5,164 bases of DNA from Chitinophaga pinensis (GTDB lineage: Bacteria > Bacteroidota > Bacteroidia > M30B66), in contig CALQRR010000156.1 of NCBI GenBank assembly GCA_943333015.1, forward strand, positions 1-5,164, read 5' to 3'. Positions 1-5,164 of this stretch are shown piece by piece. Both the position numbers and the translations under genes were made by a program. Below the pieces are notes generated by a model. That model saw only the letters and a list, made by a program, of their open reading frames with translations. It did no database searches and was not told the origin of the DNA. The first letter of the stretch is position 1. Each line of letters starts with the position of its first letter.

Positions 1-91
1 CGCCCCATTGAATGCCCTTCTGAGCAGAAAGTGATGCATCAATTAAACAGAAAAGGATGAATACGAGCAGTCGAAAATGGGATGTGTTCAT
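1..91 (-). CDS. Exported protein of unknown function, N-terminal fragment (runs off left edge)
   Basis: The minus strand from 91 to the window edge is open for 30 codons and reads as a textbook signal peptide. It has a short polar start with His and Arg (MNTSHFR), a hydrophobic core (LLVFILFCLIDA), then SLSAQ, with likely signal peptidase I cleavage between Ala and Gln. This LSA|Q ending is shared with the small secreted protein at 3637-3993. Only about seven residues of the mature protein are visible, so no function can be given. An in-frame ATG at 121 would add ten residues (MQAIFVPFHA) before the signal peptide. I prefer 91 because it gives a signal peptide of normal layout. Neither start has a clear Shine-Dalgarno sequence, which is common in Bacteroidota. 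The gene is divergent from the large fusion gene at 271. The plus-strand reading frame across this stretch (57-254) looks like non-coding opposite-strand sequence. Confidence 0.6.
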   Translation of the reverse strand, partial: MNTSHFRLLVFILFCLIDASLSAQKGIQWG

Positions 92-270
92 TGCGTGGAA
101 AGGTACAAAAATGGCCTGCATCAAAAAGAGAAGAACGAATCGGGAAGTACATTCATTGTCATGCTGCTGCATAGACAGTTCACGGTGTCTTGTTGATAGT
201 TCTCTGCAGATAATCCGCAACACGGGTACGGAGCAGTCTATTTTTACGTTTTGAATTCAAGATACTTTCG
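92..270. promoter_or_regulatory. Divergent intergenic region, presumed to hold two promoters
   Basis: These 179 bases separate two divergent genes for exported proteins, so the promoters of both should lie here. I looked for the Bacteroidota promoter pattern (TTTG, about 20 bases, TAnnTTTG). For the plus-strand gene the only near matches to the downstream box are overlapping sequences at 239-246 and 245-252, each with one mismatch and neither with a clear upstream TTTG at the right spacing. For the minus-strand gene a one-mismatch match lies at 106-113, also without a properly spaced upstream box. The region is therefore assigned as regulatory from position, not from a clear motif. It contains the inverted repeat at 157-177. 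Confidence 0.4.
157..177. repeat. Imperfect inverted repeat between divergent genes
   Basis: The left arm TGTCATGC (157-164) pairs with GCAT and GACA (169-172 and 174-177). The loop is TGCT and a single A at 173 is bulged, giving eight base pairs in total. It sits about 95 bases upstream of the fusion gene start and about 65 bases upstream of the divergent gene start. It could be an operator for a dimeric regulator or an RNA hairpin in a 5' untranslated region. With only eight pairs and a bulge, chance is also possible. Confidence 0.3.
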
Positions 271-3228
271 ATGAAAAGCTTTCTTCTCCCCTTCCTCCTG
301 CTTGTTGGTGCTGTTGCTGTTGTGTGGTCCGGCATTCGGACAGAAAAGACATTGCAGGAACCTGTTCGTCCACCCTTTGTGGGAAGTAACAAAGGATGGG
401 TTGACAGCGTGATGAAGGTGCTCACGCCCGATCAGCGAATAGGTCAGCTGTTTATGGTTGCGGCCTATTCCAACAAACCCAAAGCACATCAGGATGAAAT
501 TACCCGATTGATTAAGGACAATCAGATTGGTGGTTTGATATTTATGCAGGGTGGTCCACTTCGGCAGGCACGGTTGAGTAATTATTACCAGCAAATTTCT
601 AATGTACCCTTGATGATTTCCATTGATGGCGAATGGGGACTTGCTATGCGCTTGGATTCAACGCAAGCATTTCCCAAACAAATGACGCTTGGCGCCATTC
701 AGAACGATTCCCTGATCTACATGATGGGGAAAGAGATTGCCCGTCAGTGTCGCCGAATGGGCATTCAGGTCAATTTTGCTCCGGTGGTGGATGTGAATAA
801 TAATGCGTCTAATCCGGTGATCAATATGCGTTCGTTTGGGGAGGATAAATATAAAGTAGCCGCCAAAGGCATTGCCTACATGAAAGGCATGCAGGATGCC
901 TTTGTATTGGCGAATGCCAAGCATTTTCCAGGGCATGGAGATACCGACGTTGATTCGCACAAAGGACTACCAACCATAGCGCATACCCGGGCACGACTCG
1001 ATTCTTTGGAATTGTATCCATTTAGAGAACTTATACGGAATGGTTTAGGAAGTATGATGGTGGCGCATTTGTTTGTTCCCGCGCTGGATTCAACTAATAA
1101 CCGCCCAACAACACTTTCCTCGGCGGTGATTAATGATCTGCTAAAAAAGGAACTTGGATTTAGTGGTTTGGTGTTTACCGATGCCCTGAATATGAAAGGC
1201 ATCAGCATGCATGATCAACCAGGTTTTGTGGATGTGAAAGCTCTGTTGGCGGGAAATGATGTGTTGTTATTTGCCGAAAATGTGCCAGTGGGCATTCAGC
1301 AAATCAAAAAAGCCATTGCTGAAAACAAAATTACACAGGAGGAAATTGACCGTCGTTGCCGTAAAATACTGGAAGCCAAAGCCTGGCTCGGGTTGAAGAA
1401 AGCACCAAAAATCCAAAGCAGTAATCTGTATACAGAGCTTCATACCAATAGCTCGGAACTCTTGCGCCGCCGGTTGACCGAAGCATCGCTGACCGTATTG
1501 GAAAACGCTCAGATTATGCCCGTTGTTGGATTGGACACGTTGAAAATAGCATCGCTTTGTATTGATGAAAAATCGGGTAGTATTTTCAATAAAACCCTGA
1601 ATTTATATACCAAAGTGGCTGATTTTACGGTGGATAAAGAAGATATCGCTGCACAGAAAGCCGCGTTGTTGCAAAAATTGAAACCGTACAATCTGGTGAT
1701 TATCGGAGTTCATAATCCGAAAAACACTATGTCTAAAAGTGCCGGAATAACCACGGCCGTTAGTCAGCTTATTGGTGCTATTCAAAAACAGTCGCGGGTA
1801 ATTGTGGATGTTTTTGCGAATCCATATAGTTTGGCAAAGCTCGAAGCACACGTTAAACCTCAGGGAATGATTGTTTCTTATGAGGACAATGATCTGTCCC
1901 AAGAGCTTTCGGCACAGTTAATTTTTGGTGGCGTAAAGGCCAATGGGCAGTTGCCAGTGACGATTGACAAACGTTATCCGTCGGGCAGTGGATTGGAAAT
2001 GGCGGATATGATTCGCCTGAAATATACTATTCCGGAAGAAGTGGGAATTCGTGCAGATTTGTTGACCAAGGTCGATTCGATCGCCAAGCTCGCTATCCGG
2101 ATGAAGGCCACACCCGGCTGTCAGGTATTGATTGCGAAAGAAGGTAAAGTATTCTATAACAAGGCTTTTGGATCTCACACATACAGTACTTCTTCAGAAC
2201 CTGTGAAGACCACTGATTTGTATGACATTGCATCTATCACAAAAGTGGCGGCAAGCACGATGGCCATTATGCGGTTAACGGATGAGAAATTCATTGACAT
2301 TGATAAAACGGTGGGAGATTATATTCCGTTTTTAAATGCAACGAATAAAGGCGGATTGCGTTTGCGTGATTTGTTAGCCCATCAGGCGGGATTGCCAGCA
2401 TGGATTCCGTTTTATACCCGCACCATTTCATCGGAAAATAACCGAGCGCGGTATTACAGCAAAATCCAAAGTGATAGTTTTCCCTTGAAAGTGGCAGAAG
2501 GCCTTTTTATGCGGAAAGATTATCCGGATACCATGATGGCGCAAATTGCAGCGTGCGATATCACCAAGAAGAAGGATTACAAATACAGTGAGTTGGGGTA
2601 TTATTTTGTCAAATACATTATTGAACATCACACGTCACAAAGGCTTGATCAGTATGTAGATAGTGTGTTTTACAAGCCCATGGGATTGAGCCGGATTACT
2701 TACAATCCATTGGCGAAATTCAATAAAGACGAGGTTGTACCTACAGAGCAGGATAATTTGTTTCGTAAGCAACTCATTCATGGATATGTGCACGATCAGG
2801 GAGCTGCTATGTTGGGCGGTGTTGGCGGTCATGCAGGGGTGTTTTCGGATGCCAATGATCTGGCTGCACTCTTGCAAATGATTCTTAATAAAGGCGTTTA
2901 CGGCGGAAAACGTTATTTATCTAAAGCGACTATTGACGAATTTATACGGTGTCAGTTTTGTGAAAACGAAAACCGCCGCGGGTTAGGATTTGATAAACCG
3001 GAGATGAATTATTCGAAGACCGGACCAACCTGCAAATGCGTTTCGGCGCTTAGTTTTGGACATACCGGTTTTACGGGAACCATTGCGTGGGTAGATCCTG
3101 ATCAATCGTTGATTTATGTGTTTTTATCGAACCGTGTTTATCCGGATGCAGAGAATAAAAAGATCAACACATTGTCGACCCGGGTTGAGATTCAGGAGGC
3201 GATTTACAATTCGTTGTATTCCAATTGA
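271..3228 (+). CDS. Exported NagZ-like GH3 beta-N-acetylhexosaminidase fused to a serine beta-lactamase-like domain
   Basis: This 985-residue protein joins two enzymes. Residues 1-20 form a hydrophobic signal peptide or membrane anchor, so the protein should act outside the cytoplasm. Residues about 45-375 are a GH3 N-terminal domain of NagZ type. KHFPGHGDTDVDSH (217-230) carries the Asp228/His230 acid-base dyad typical of NagZ, and VFTDALNM (301-308) carries the predicted nucleophile Asp304. Family enzymes cleave terminal GlcNAc, for example from muropeptides. Residues about 395-575 resemble the GH3 C-terminal alpha/beta domain. Residues about 590-980 are a class C beta-lactamase/PBP-like serine hydrolase: SITK (655-658, nucleophile Ser655), YSE (772-774) in the Y-x-N position and HTG (931-933) in the KTG position. 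Whether this half is a peptidase, esterase or amidase is not visible. Four Cys (894, 897, 921, 923) lie just before HTG. The architecture is common in Bacteroidota. The ATG at 271 directly begins the signal peptide; no Shine-Dalgarno sequence is seen. The protein is full length, with no frameshift. Confidence 0.93.
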   Translation: MKSFLLPFLLLVGAVAVVWSGIRTEKTLQEPVRPPFVGSNKGWVDSVMKVLTPDQRIGQLFMVAAYSNKPKAHQDEITRLIKDNQIGGLIFMQGGPLRQARLSNYYQQISNVPLMISIDGEWGLAMRLDSTQAFPKQMTLGAIQNDSLIYMMGKEIARQCRRMGIQVNFAPVVDVNNNASNPVINMRSFGEDKYKVAAKGIAYMKGMQDAFVLANAKHFPGHGDTDVDSHKGLPTIAHTRARLDSLELYPFRELIRNGLGSMMVAHLFVPALDSTNNRPTTLSSAVINDLLKKELGFSGLVFTDALNMKGISMHDQPGFVDVKALLAGNDVLLFAENVPVGIQQIKKAIAENKITQEEIDRRCRKILEAKAWLGLKKAPKIQSSNLYTELHTNSSELLRRRLTEASLTVLENAQIMPVVGLDTLKIASLCIDEKSGSIFNKTLNLYTKVADFTVDKEDIAAQKAALLQKLKPYNLVIIGVHNPKNTMSKSAGITTAVSQLIGAIQKQSRVIVDVFANPYSLAKLEAHVKPQGMIVSYEDNDLSQELSAQLIFGGVKANGQLPVTIDKRYPSGSGLEMADMIRLKYTIPEEVGIRADLLTKVDSIAKLAIRMKATPGCQVLIAKEGKVFYNKAFGSHTYSTSSEPVKTTDLYDIASITKVAASTMAIMRLTDEKFIDIDKTVGDYIPFLNATNKGGLRLRDLLAHQAGLPAWIPFYTRTISSENNRARYYSKIQSDSFPLKVAEGLFMRKDYPDTMMAQIAACDITKKKDYKYSELGYYFVKYIIEHHTSQRLDQYVDSVFYKPMGLSRITYNPLAKFNKDEVVPTEQDNLFRKQLIHGYVHDQGAAMLGGVGGHAGVFSDANDLAALLQMILNKGVYGGKRYLSKATIDEFIRCQFCENENRRGLGFDKPEMNYSKTGPTCKCVSALSFGHTGFTGTIAWVDPDQSLIYVFLSNRVYPDAENKKINTLSTRVEIQEAIYNSLYSN

Positions 3229-3585
3229 AGCGGAATTGTAGTAGTAAACGTAGTTGATCTGCGCTGGTTGGAATTGGTGATATTCAGGAATGGGACGATG
3301 CCTTGAACGGGATTGTATTCCAGGAATGTTCGATAGAATTTTCAAGTAATCAATTGACCTGTTTGCTGCGCGAAGGATGGCAGTGAAAAGCCCTGGCAAC
3401 CGATGCTTACTCGTCCCGTTAGCTTAACGCGTATACTTGTCAATAGAAAACGGGTGTTTAACAGGACTTGTAACGGACAGCCTGACCCGTAAAAAGCAAG
3501 GCACTGGCTGGAGGCCAGAGAGTTGTTTTTGGAGGGGCGCGCCCAACGAATTTTAACCTAAAATTATTTTTGAATAAAGCATAAA
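3229..3585. other. Intergenic stretch without a gene, between convergent genes
   Basis: No credible protein gene is visible here. Reading past the TGA of the fusion gene stays open for only 25 codons, and the fusion already ends where I expect the family to end. A minus-strand frame at 3124-3399 overlaps the 3' end of the fusion gene and has no protein-like features. The first part (3229-3330) repeats the word GGAAT four times and contains the near-palindrome ATTCCaGGAAT (3317-3327). The second part (3375-3545) is the GC-rich structured element listed separately. The last part (3546-3585) is AT-rich and leads into the terminator hairpin. Confidence 0.7.
3375..3545. repeat. Structured GC-rich intergenic element, possible dispersed Bacteroidota repeat or small RNA
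   Basis: Two degenerate direct repeats are seen: GGATGGCAGTGAAAAGCCC (3375-3393) and GGACTTGTAACGGACAGCC (3464-3482). They share a GGA...A..G.A.AGCC core and start 89 bases apart. Several foldable segments follow one another: CGTTA/TAACG around 3418-3429; a nested hairpin with ACGGGT (3450-3455) pairing to ACCCGT (3485-3490) and CAGG (3462-3465) pairing to CCTG (3481-3484); CTGGC/GCCAG (3504-3518); and the perfect palindrome GGGCGCGCCC (3535-3544). CCCGTT at 3415-3420 can also pair with AACGGG at 3449-3454, competing with the nested hairpin. From memory, intergenic elements with a 'GGATtGnAGtGaAAAGCCC' core occur widely in Bacteroidota genomes; I could not verify this here. The boundaries are approximate and the function is unknown. 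Confidence 0.45.
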
Positions 3586-3618
3586 AAAAGCCCTGCTGAA
3601 TGAATCAACAGGGCTTTT
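3586..3618 (-). terminator. Intrinsic terminator of the minus-strand gene set, possibly bidirectional
   Basis: AAAAGCCCTG (3586-3595) pairs perfectly with CAGGGCTTTT (3609-3618). One mismatch is followed by three more inner pairs and a five-base loop. Read on the minus strand, the hairpin begins 18 bases after the TAA of the small secreted protein gene and ends in a run of seven T, a classical rho-independent terminator. On the plus strand it is followed only by TTTT then AG, so it may also stop transcripts from the fusion gene about 360 bases upstream, but less strongly. Confidence 0.88.
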
Positions 3619-3636
3619 AGATCGGGCAAGGAGTAC

Positions 3637-3993
3637 TTATTTCTTAGGTTGTGTGGATGGTGCTTTGGGCTCCGATGGTTTAACCGGTTTTCCAGGAACT
3701 ACATTTGTGGGAACAACCACTTCTTTTTTAGTTTCCGCCTTTTTGGATGATTGTGTATTGGGATTACTCGGAGTTGTTCCACCCGTATTTTGACCTTTAA
3801 CTTCGGTAGCGCCTTTTACTTTACCAGGAGCTGTTGTGGAGCTTTTTTCTTCCTTTACTTCGGTCGGTAGTTTCACTTTACCGGAAGCTGGAGTTTGATT
3901 TTTTCCTCCTGGTTTTTTTTCAGCGGAGGGTGTTTGTGCTGACAAAGAAGCAGAAACGAAGAGAAGTGACGCGAATAAAAAAAATTGTTTCAT
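3637..3993 (-). CDS. Small secreted Lys/Pro/Thr-rich low-complexity protein
   Basis: This 118-residue protein has a clear signal peptide (residues 1-20, hydrophobic FFLFASLLFVSA followed by SLSAQ, likely cut before Gln20). The rest is almost wholly Lys, Pro, Thr, Ser, Gly, Val and Glu, with no cysteine, almost no aromatic residues after the signal and a strong net positive charge. It is probably disordered. A ten-residue unit recurs as GKVKLPTEVK (38-47) and GKVKGATEVK (57-66), with a looser copy GKPVKPSEPK (91-100). I recognise no family. It may be a periplasmic or surface linker-like protein binding acidic polymers, but that is inference. It lies 52 bases after the outer-membrane protein gene on the same strand with no terminator between, and a strong terminator follows, so it is probably the last gene of that transcription unit. 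The start is fixed by the signal peptide; no Shine-Dalgarno sequence is visible. Confidence 0.8.
   Translation of the reverse strand: MKQFFLFASLLFVSASLSAQTPSAEKKPGGKNQTPASGKVKLPTEVKEEKSSTTAPGKVKGATEVKGQNTGGTTPSNPNTQSSKKAETKKEVVVPTNVVPGKPVKPSEPKAPSTQPKK
3796..3882 (-). repeat. Degenerate tandem 30-base repeat inside the small secreted protein gene
   Basis: The segments 3853-3882 and 3796-3825 both encode GKVKxxTEVK and agree at about 22 of 30 bases, with starts 57 bases (19 codons) apart. Most differences fall in the two variable codons in the middle of the unit. This suggests an internal duplication, followed by drift, within the low-complexity part of the protein. Confidence 0.6.
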
Positions 3994-4045
3994 ATAGATT
4001 GGGGAATTGGGTTTTCAATTTTGTTACCAAGAATTAGACCGTTAT

Positions 4046-4768
4046 TTATTCTTCGGAATCCTCATCGTTTCTTCCCAATCGGATGGAAAGGGTGAGTAAG
4101 AGCTGCAAATTATTTAATTTCTGGTGATCTGTCAAGGCGGGAATCTGTGTTCCATGCAGGGCGTATGAAAAATCTTCCAAGTGAACGGCTGGTTGGAAAT
4201 GGAATAAAATCATAGGGATAAGATCGATGTGTTTGGCCACTTCAAACCGGCAGCCTATTCCAGCACTGAATTGATACGTCCAGATGATTGGATCATAATT
4301 TTCATCATCGACCGTGGCCAAAGAGTCGTTGATGGTAACACGCGGTAGCAGTGCCGAAGCGCCACCACCGAGACGAACAAACGGTCGGACTGAAAAGGCA
4401 ACGCTATCTACCCCAAATTCGCGCGGATACAGATCGAGATAGATTTGACCACGGACCCAGTTGAGTTTCACCACCGTTGAAGCAGGATCATTGCTGGCTG
4501 AAGTGGTGTATCGGGTGAAATTGAATTCGGGTGTGATAAACAGCCCTTGTCCAATAACACCTGAGAAGCCCAAACTGGAACTGAAGCCACTGTGCAGCGC
4601 AGGCAGTTCCTTGCTTAGCCAAGGGCGCGCGAAGTTGTAAGCGCCGATGGTTTTATTCCATTCGGTTGGATTGATATACGAATAACCACCTGTTAGATGC
4701 AGGTAATTTTGAGTCTCTGCGCTTTTGGAAAAGCAACTGATAAGTAGCAGGATCAGGTATTTTTTCAT
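4046..4768 (-). CDS. Predicted outer-membrane beta-barrel protein of unknown function
   Basis: This 240-residue protein starts with a signal sequence (residues 1 to about 20, MKKYLILLLI core). The mature part shows alternating hydrophobic and polar stretches typical of transmembrane beta strands, for example YLHLTGGYSYI (22-32), LFITPEFNFTRYT (76-88), VKLNWVRGQIYLDLYP (100-115), FSVRPFVRLGGGAS (125-138) and IWTYQFSAGIGCRFEV (162-177). A final strand, LNNLQLLLTLSIRLG (218-232), is followed by an acidic tail. This resembles the small porin-like 'outer membrane beta-barrel' proteins of Bacteroidota, but the specific role is unknown. Cleavage after SAETQ (16-20) would give an ordinary secreted protein; LISC (9-12) also fits a lipobox, a less likely alternative for a barrel. 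Its ATG overlaps the TGA of the upstream amine oxidase gene (ATGA), which implies translational coupling. Confidence 0.78.
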   Translation of the reverse strand: MKKYLILLLISCFSKSAETQNYLHLTGGYSYINPTEWNKTIGAYNFARPWLSKELPALHSGFSSSLGFSGVIGQGLFITPEFNFTRYTTSASNDPASTVVKLNWVRGQIYLDLYPREFGVDSVAFSVRPFVRLGGGASALLPRVTINDSLATVDDENYDPIIWTYQFSAGIGCRFEVAKHIDLIPMILFHFQPAVHLEDFSYALHGTQIPALTDHQKLNNLQLLLTLSIRLGRNDEDSEE

Positions 4769-5164
4769 GCTTCAAGGATTTCTTTAGCTGCCCGATAGCC
4801 TGTTTCCATGGCTCCATGAACGGTAGCGAGGTGACCGTTGTAATTTGTTGCTTCTCCGGCGAAGAAGAGTTTCTTGTCAACCGGGGCTGCTAATGCTTCG
4901 CGCAATCCGGCGCTGTTGATGGATGGAAACGAATATGCACCGCGGATGAAAGGCTCGCTTGCCCAGTTTTTCAGGAAATATTGTCCCGTGAATTTGCCCT
5001 GTACGCCGCCAGCAGGATAGAAAGCAGCCAGTTCTGAAATCAGTCCTTGAATGGACTGTGCTTCGGGCTGTTGCAAGAATGCATCTGCAGCAGCGCCCAT
5101 GATAAAGGCGGTGAGGTAATTTCCGGATGTTTGCTTGCCTTCGGAGCTAACCCAATATTCGGGA
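4765..5164 (-). CDS. Flavin monoamine oxidase family protein, C-terminal part (5' end outside the window)
   Basis: The reading frame is open to the right edge; the 132 visible residues begin with PEYWVSSEG and continue upstream of the internal Met at 5100, so that Met is not the start. The fragment carries the C-terminal signature of FAD-dependent amine oxidases (Amino_oxidase family). WASEPFIRGAYSFP (about residues 67-80 of the fragment) is the segment near the active site, and LFFAGEATN (99-107) followed by HGAMETGYRAA (116-126) is the FAD-binding C-terminal motif. Such enzymes oxidise amines, polyamines or related substrates to imines with release of hydrogen peroxide. The substrate cannot be told from this part, and the N-terminal Rossmann GxGxxG segment lies outside the window. 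The gene ends in TGA overlapping the ATG of the barrel protein by four bases, so the two are very likely co-transcribed. Confidence 0.88.
   Translation of the reverse strand, partial: PEYWVSSEGKQTSGNYLTAFIMGAAADAFLQQPEAQSIQGLISELAAFYPAGGVQGKFTGQYFLKNWASEPFIRGAYSFPSINSAGLREALAAPVDKKLFFAGEATNYNGHLATVHGAMETGYRAAKEILEA

Noticed and set aside
239..252. Possible Bacteroidota -7 promoter box for the fusion gene
   Set aside because: Each of two overlapping matches has one mismatch and there is no TTTG at the right distance upstream, so it is not listed as a promoter.
57..254. Plus-strand open frame of 65 codons upstream of the fusion gene
   Set aside because: It has no protein-like features and lies opposite the clear signal peptide encoded on the minus strand at 1-91; its cysteine/serine-rich composition looks like chance translation.
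271..3228. Calling the fusion gene an antibiotic resistance beta-lactamase
   Set aside because: The YSE and HTG motifs and the fusion to a NagZ domain point to a cell-wall or esterase-type role rather than beta-lactam hydrolysis.
3229..3303. In-frame continuation of 25 codons beyond the TGA of the fusion gene, considered as readthrough or a premature stop
   Set aside because: The protein already ends at the position expected from the family C-terminus, so the TGA is taken as the true stop.
3124..3399. Minus-strand open frame of 91 codons across the end of the fusion gene
   Set aside because: It overlaps the conserved C-terminal coding part of the fusion gene, has no signal peptide or domain pattern, and lies within the expected shadow frames.
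3375..3545. Known structured RNAs (tmRNA, RNase P RNA, SRP RNA, common riboswitches)
   Set aside because: I compared it with the signature words I know for these classes on both strands and found no match.
3834..4037. Plus-strand open frame of 67 codons opposite the small secreted protein
   Set aside because: It is antisense to a gene with a clear signal peptide, and its Phe/Leu/Lys/Arg-rich sequence mirrors the Lys-rich coding strand.
4653..4880. Minus-strand open frame of 75 codons spanning the oxidase/barrel junction
   Set aside because: It overlaps two well-supported genes in another frame and shows no domain features.
1..5164. CRISPR array, insertion sequence, tRNA or phage genes
   Set aside because: No regularly spaced repeats, transposase or integrase motifs, or tRNA cloverleaf signatures were seen on either strand.

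Overview
The window looks like ordinary chromosomal DNA of a member of the Bacteroidota. The evidence is a NagZ-type glycosidase fused to a class C beta-lactamase-like domain, several exported proteins whose signal peptides end in the common 'SA|Q' style, start codons without convincing Shine-Dalgarno sequences, moderate GC content, and a GC-rich intergenic element of a style I associate with this phylum. I cannot name a genus.

Layout from left to right. Positions 1-91 (minus strand) hold the 5' end of an exported protein that leaves the window on the left. A divergent intergenic region (92-270) with an imperfect inverted repeat separates it from the main gene. Positions 271-3228 (plus strand) encode a 985-residue exported two-enzyme protein: a GH3/NagZ N-terminal half with all its catalytic residues, a GH3 C-terminal-like spacer, and a serine beta-lactamase/penicillin-binding-protein-like domain. 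Positions 3229-3585 contain no gene, but 3375-3545 is a structured, GC-rich, repeat-like element. A strong hairpin terminator at 3586-3618 separates the main gene from the convergent minus-strand genes.

Reading leftward on the minus strand from the right edge are the C-terminal 132 residues of a flavin amine oxidase (4765-5164), a 240-residue predicted outer-membrane beta-barrel protein (4046-4768, overlapping the oxidase by four bases at ATGA), and a 118-residue secreted Lys/Pro/Thr-rich low-complexity protein (3637-3993). The tight spacing and the single terminator suggest one transcription unit.

How they work together: the large fusion protein probably acts on peptidoglycan fragments or a related amino-sugar substrate outside the cytoplasm. 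The three-gene minus-strand unit has no obvious functional link to it; the genes are convergent neighbours. I see no CRISPR array, transposase, tRNA, rRNA or phage gene. No new defence or mobile system is evident. The most interesting items are the fusion enzyme with its cysteine cluster and variant beta-lactamase motifs, the structured intergenic element, and the coupled oxidase/barrel/low-complexity gene set.
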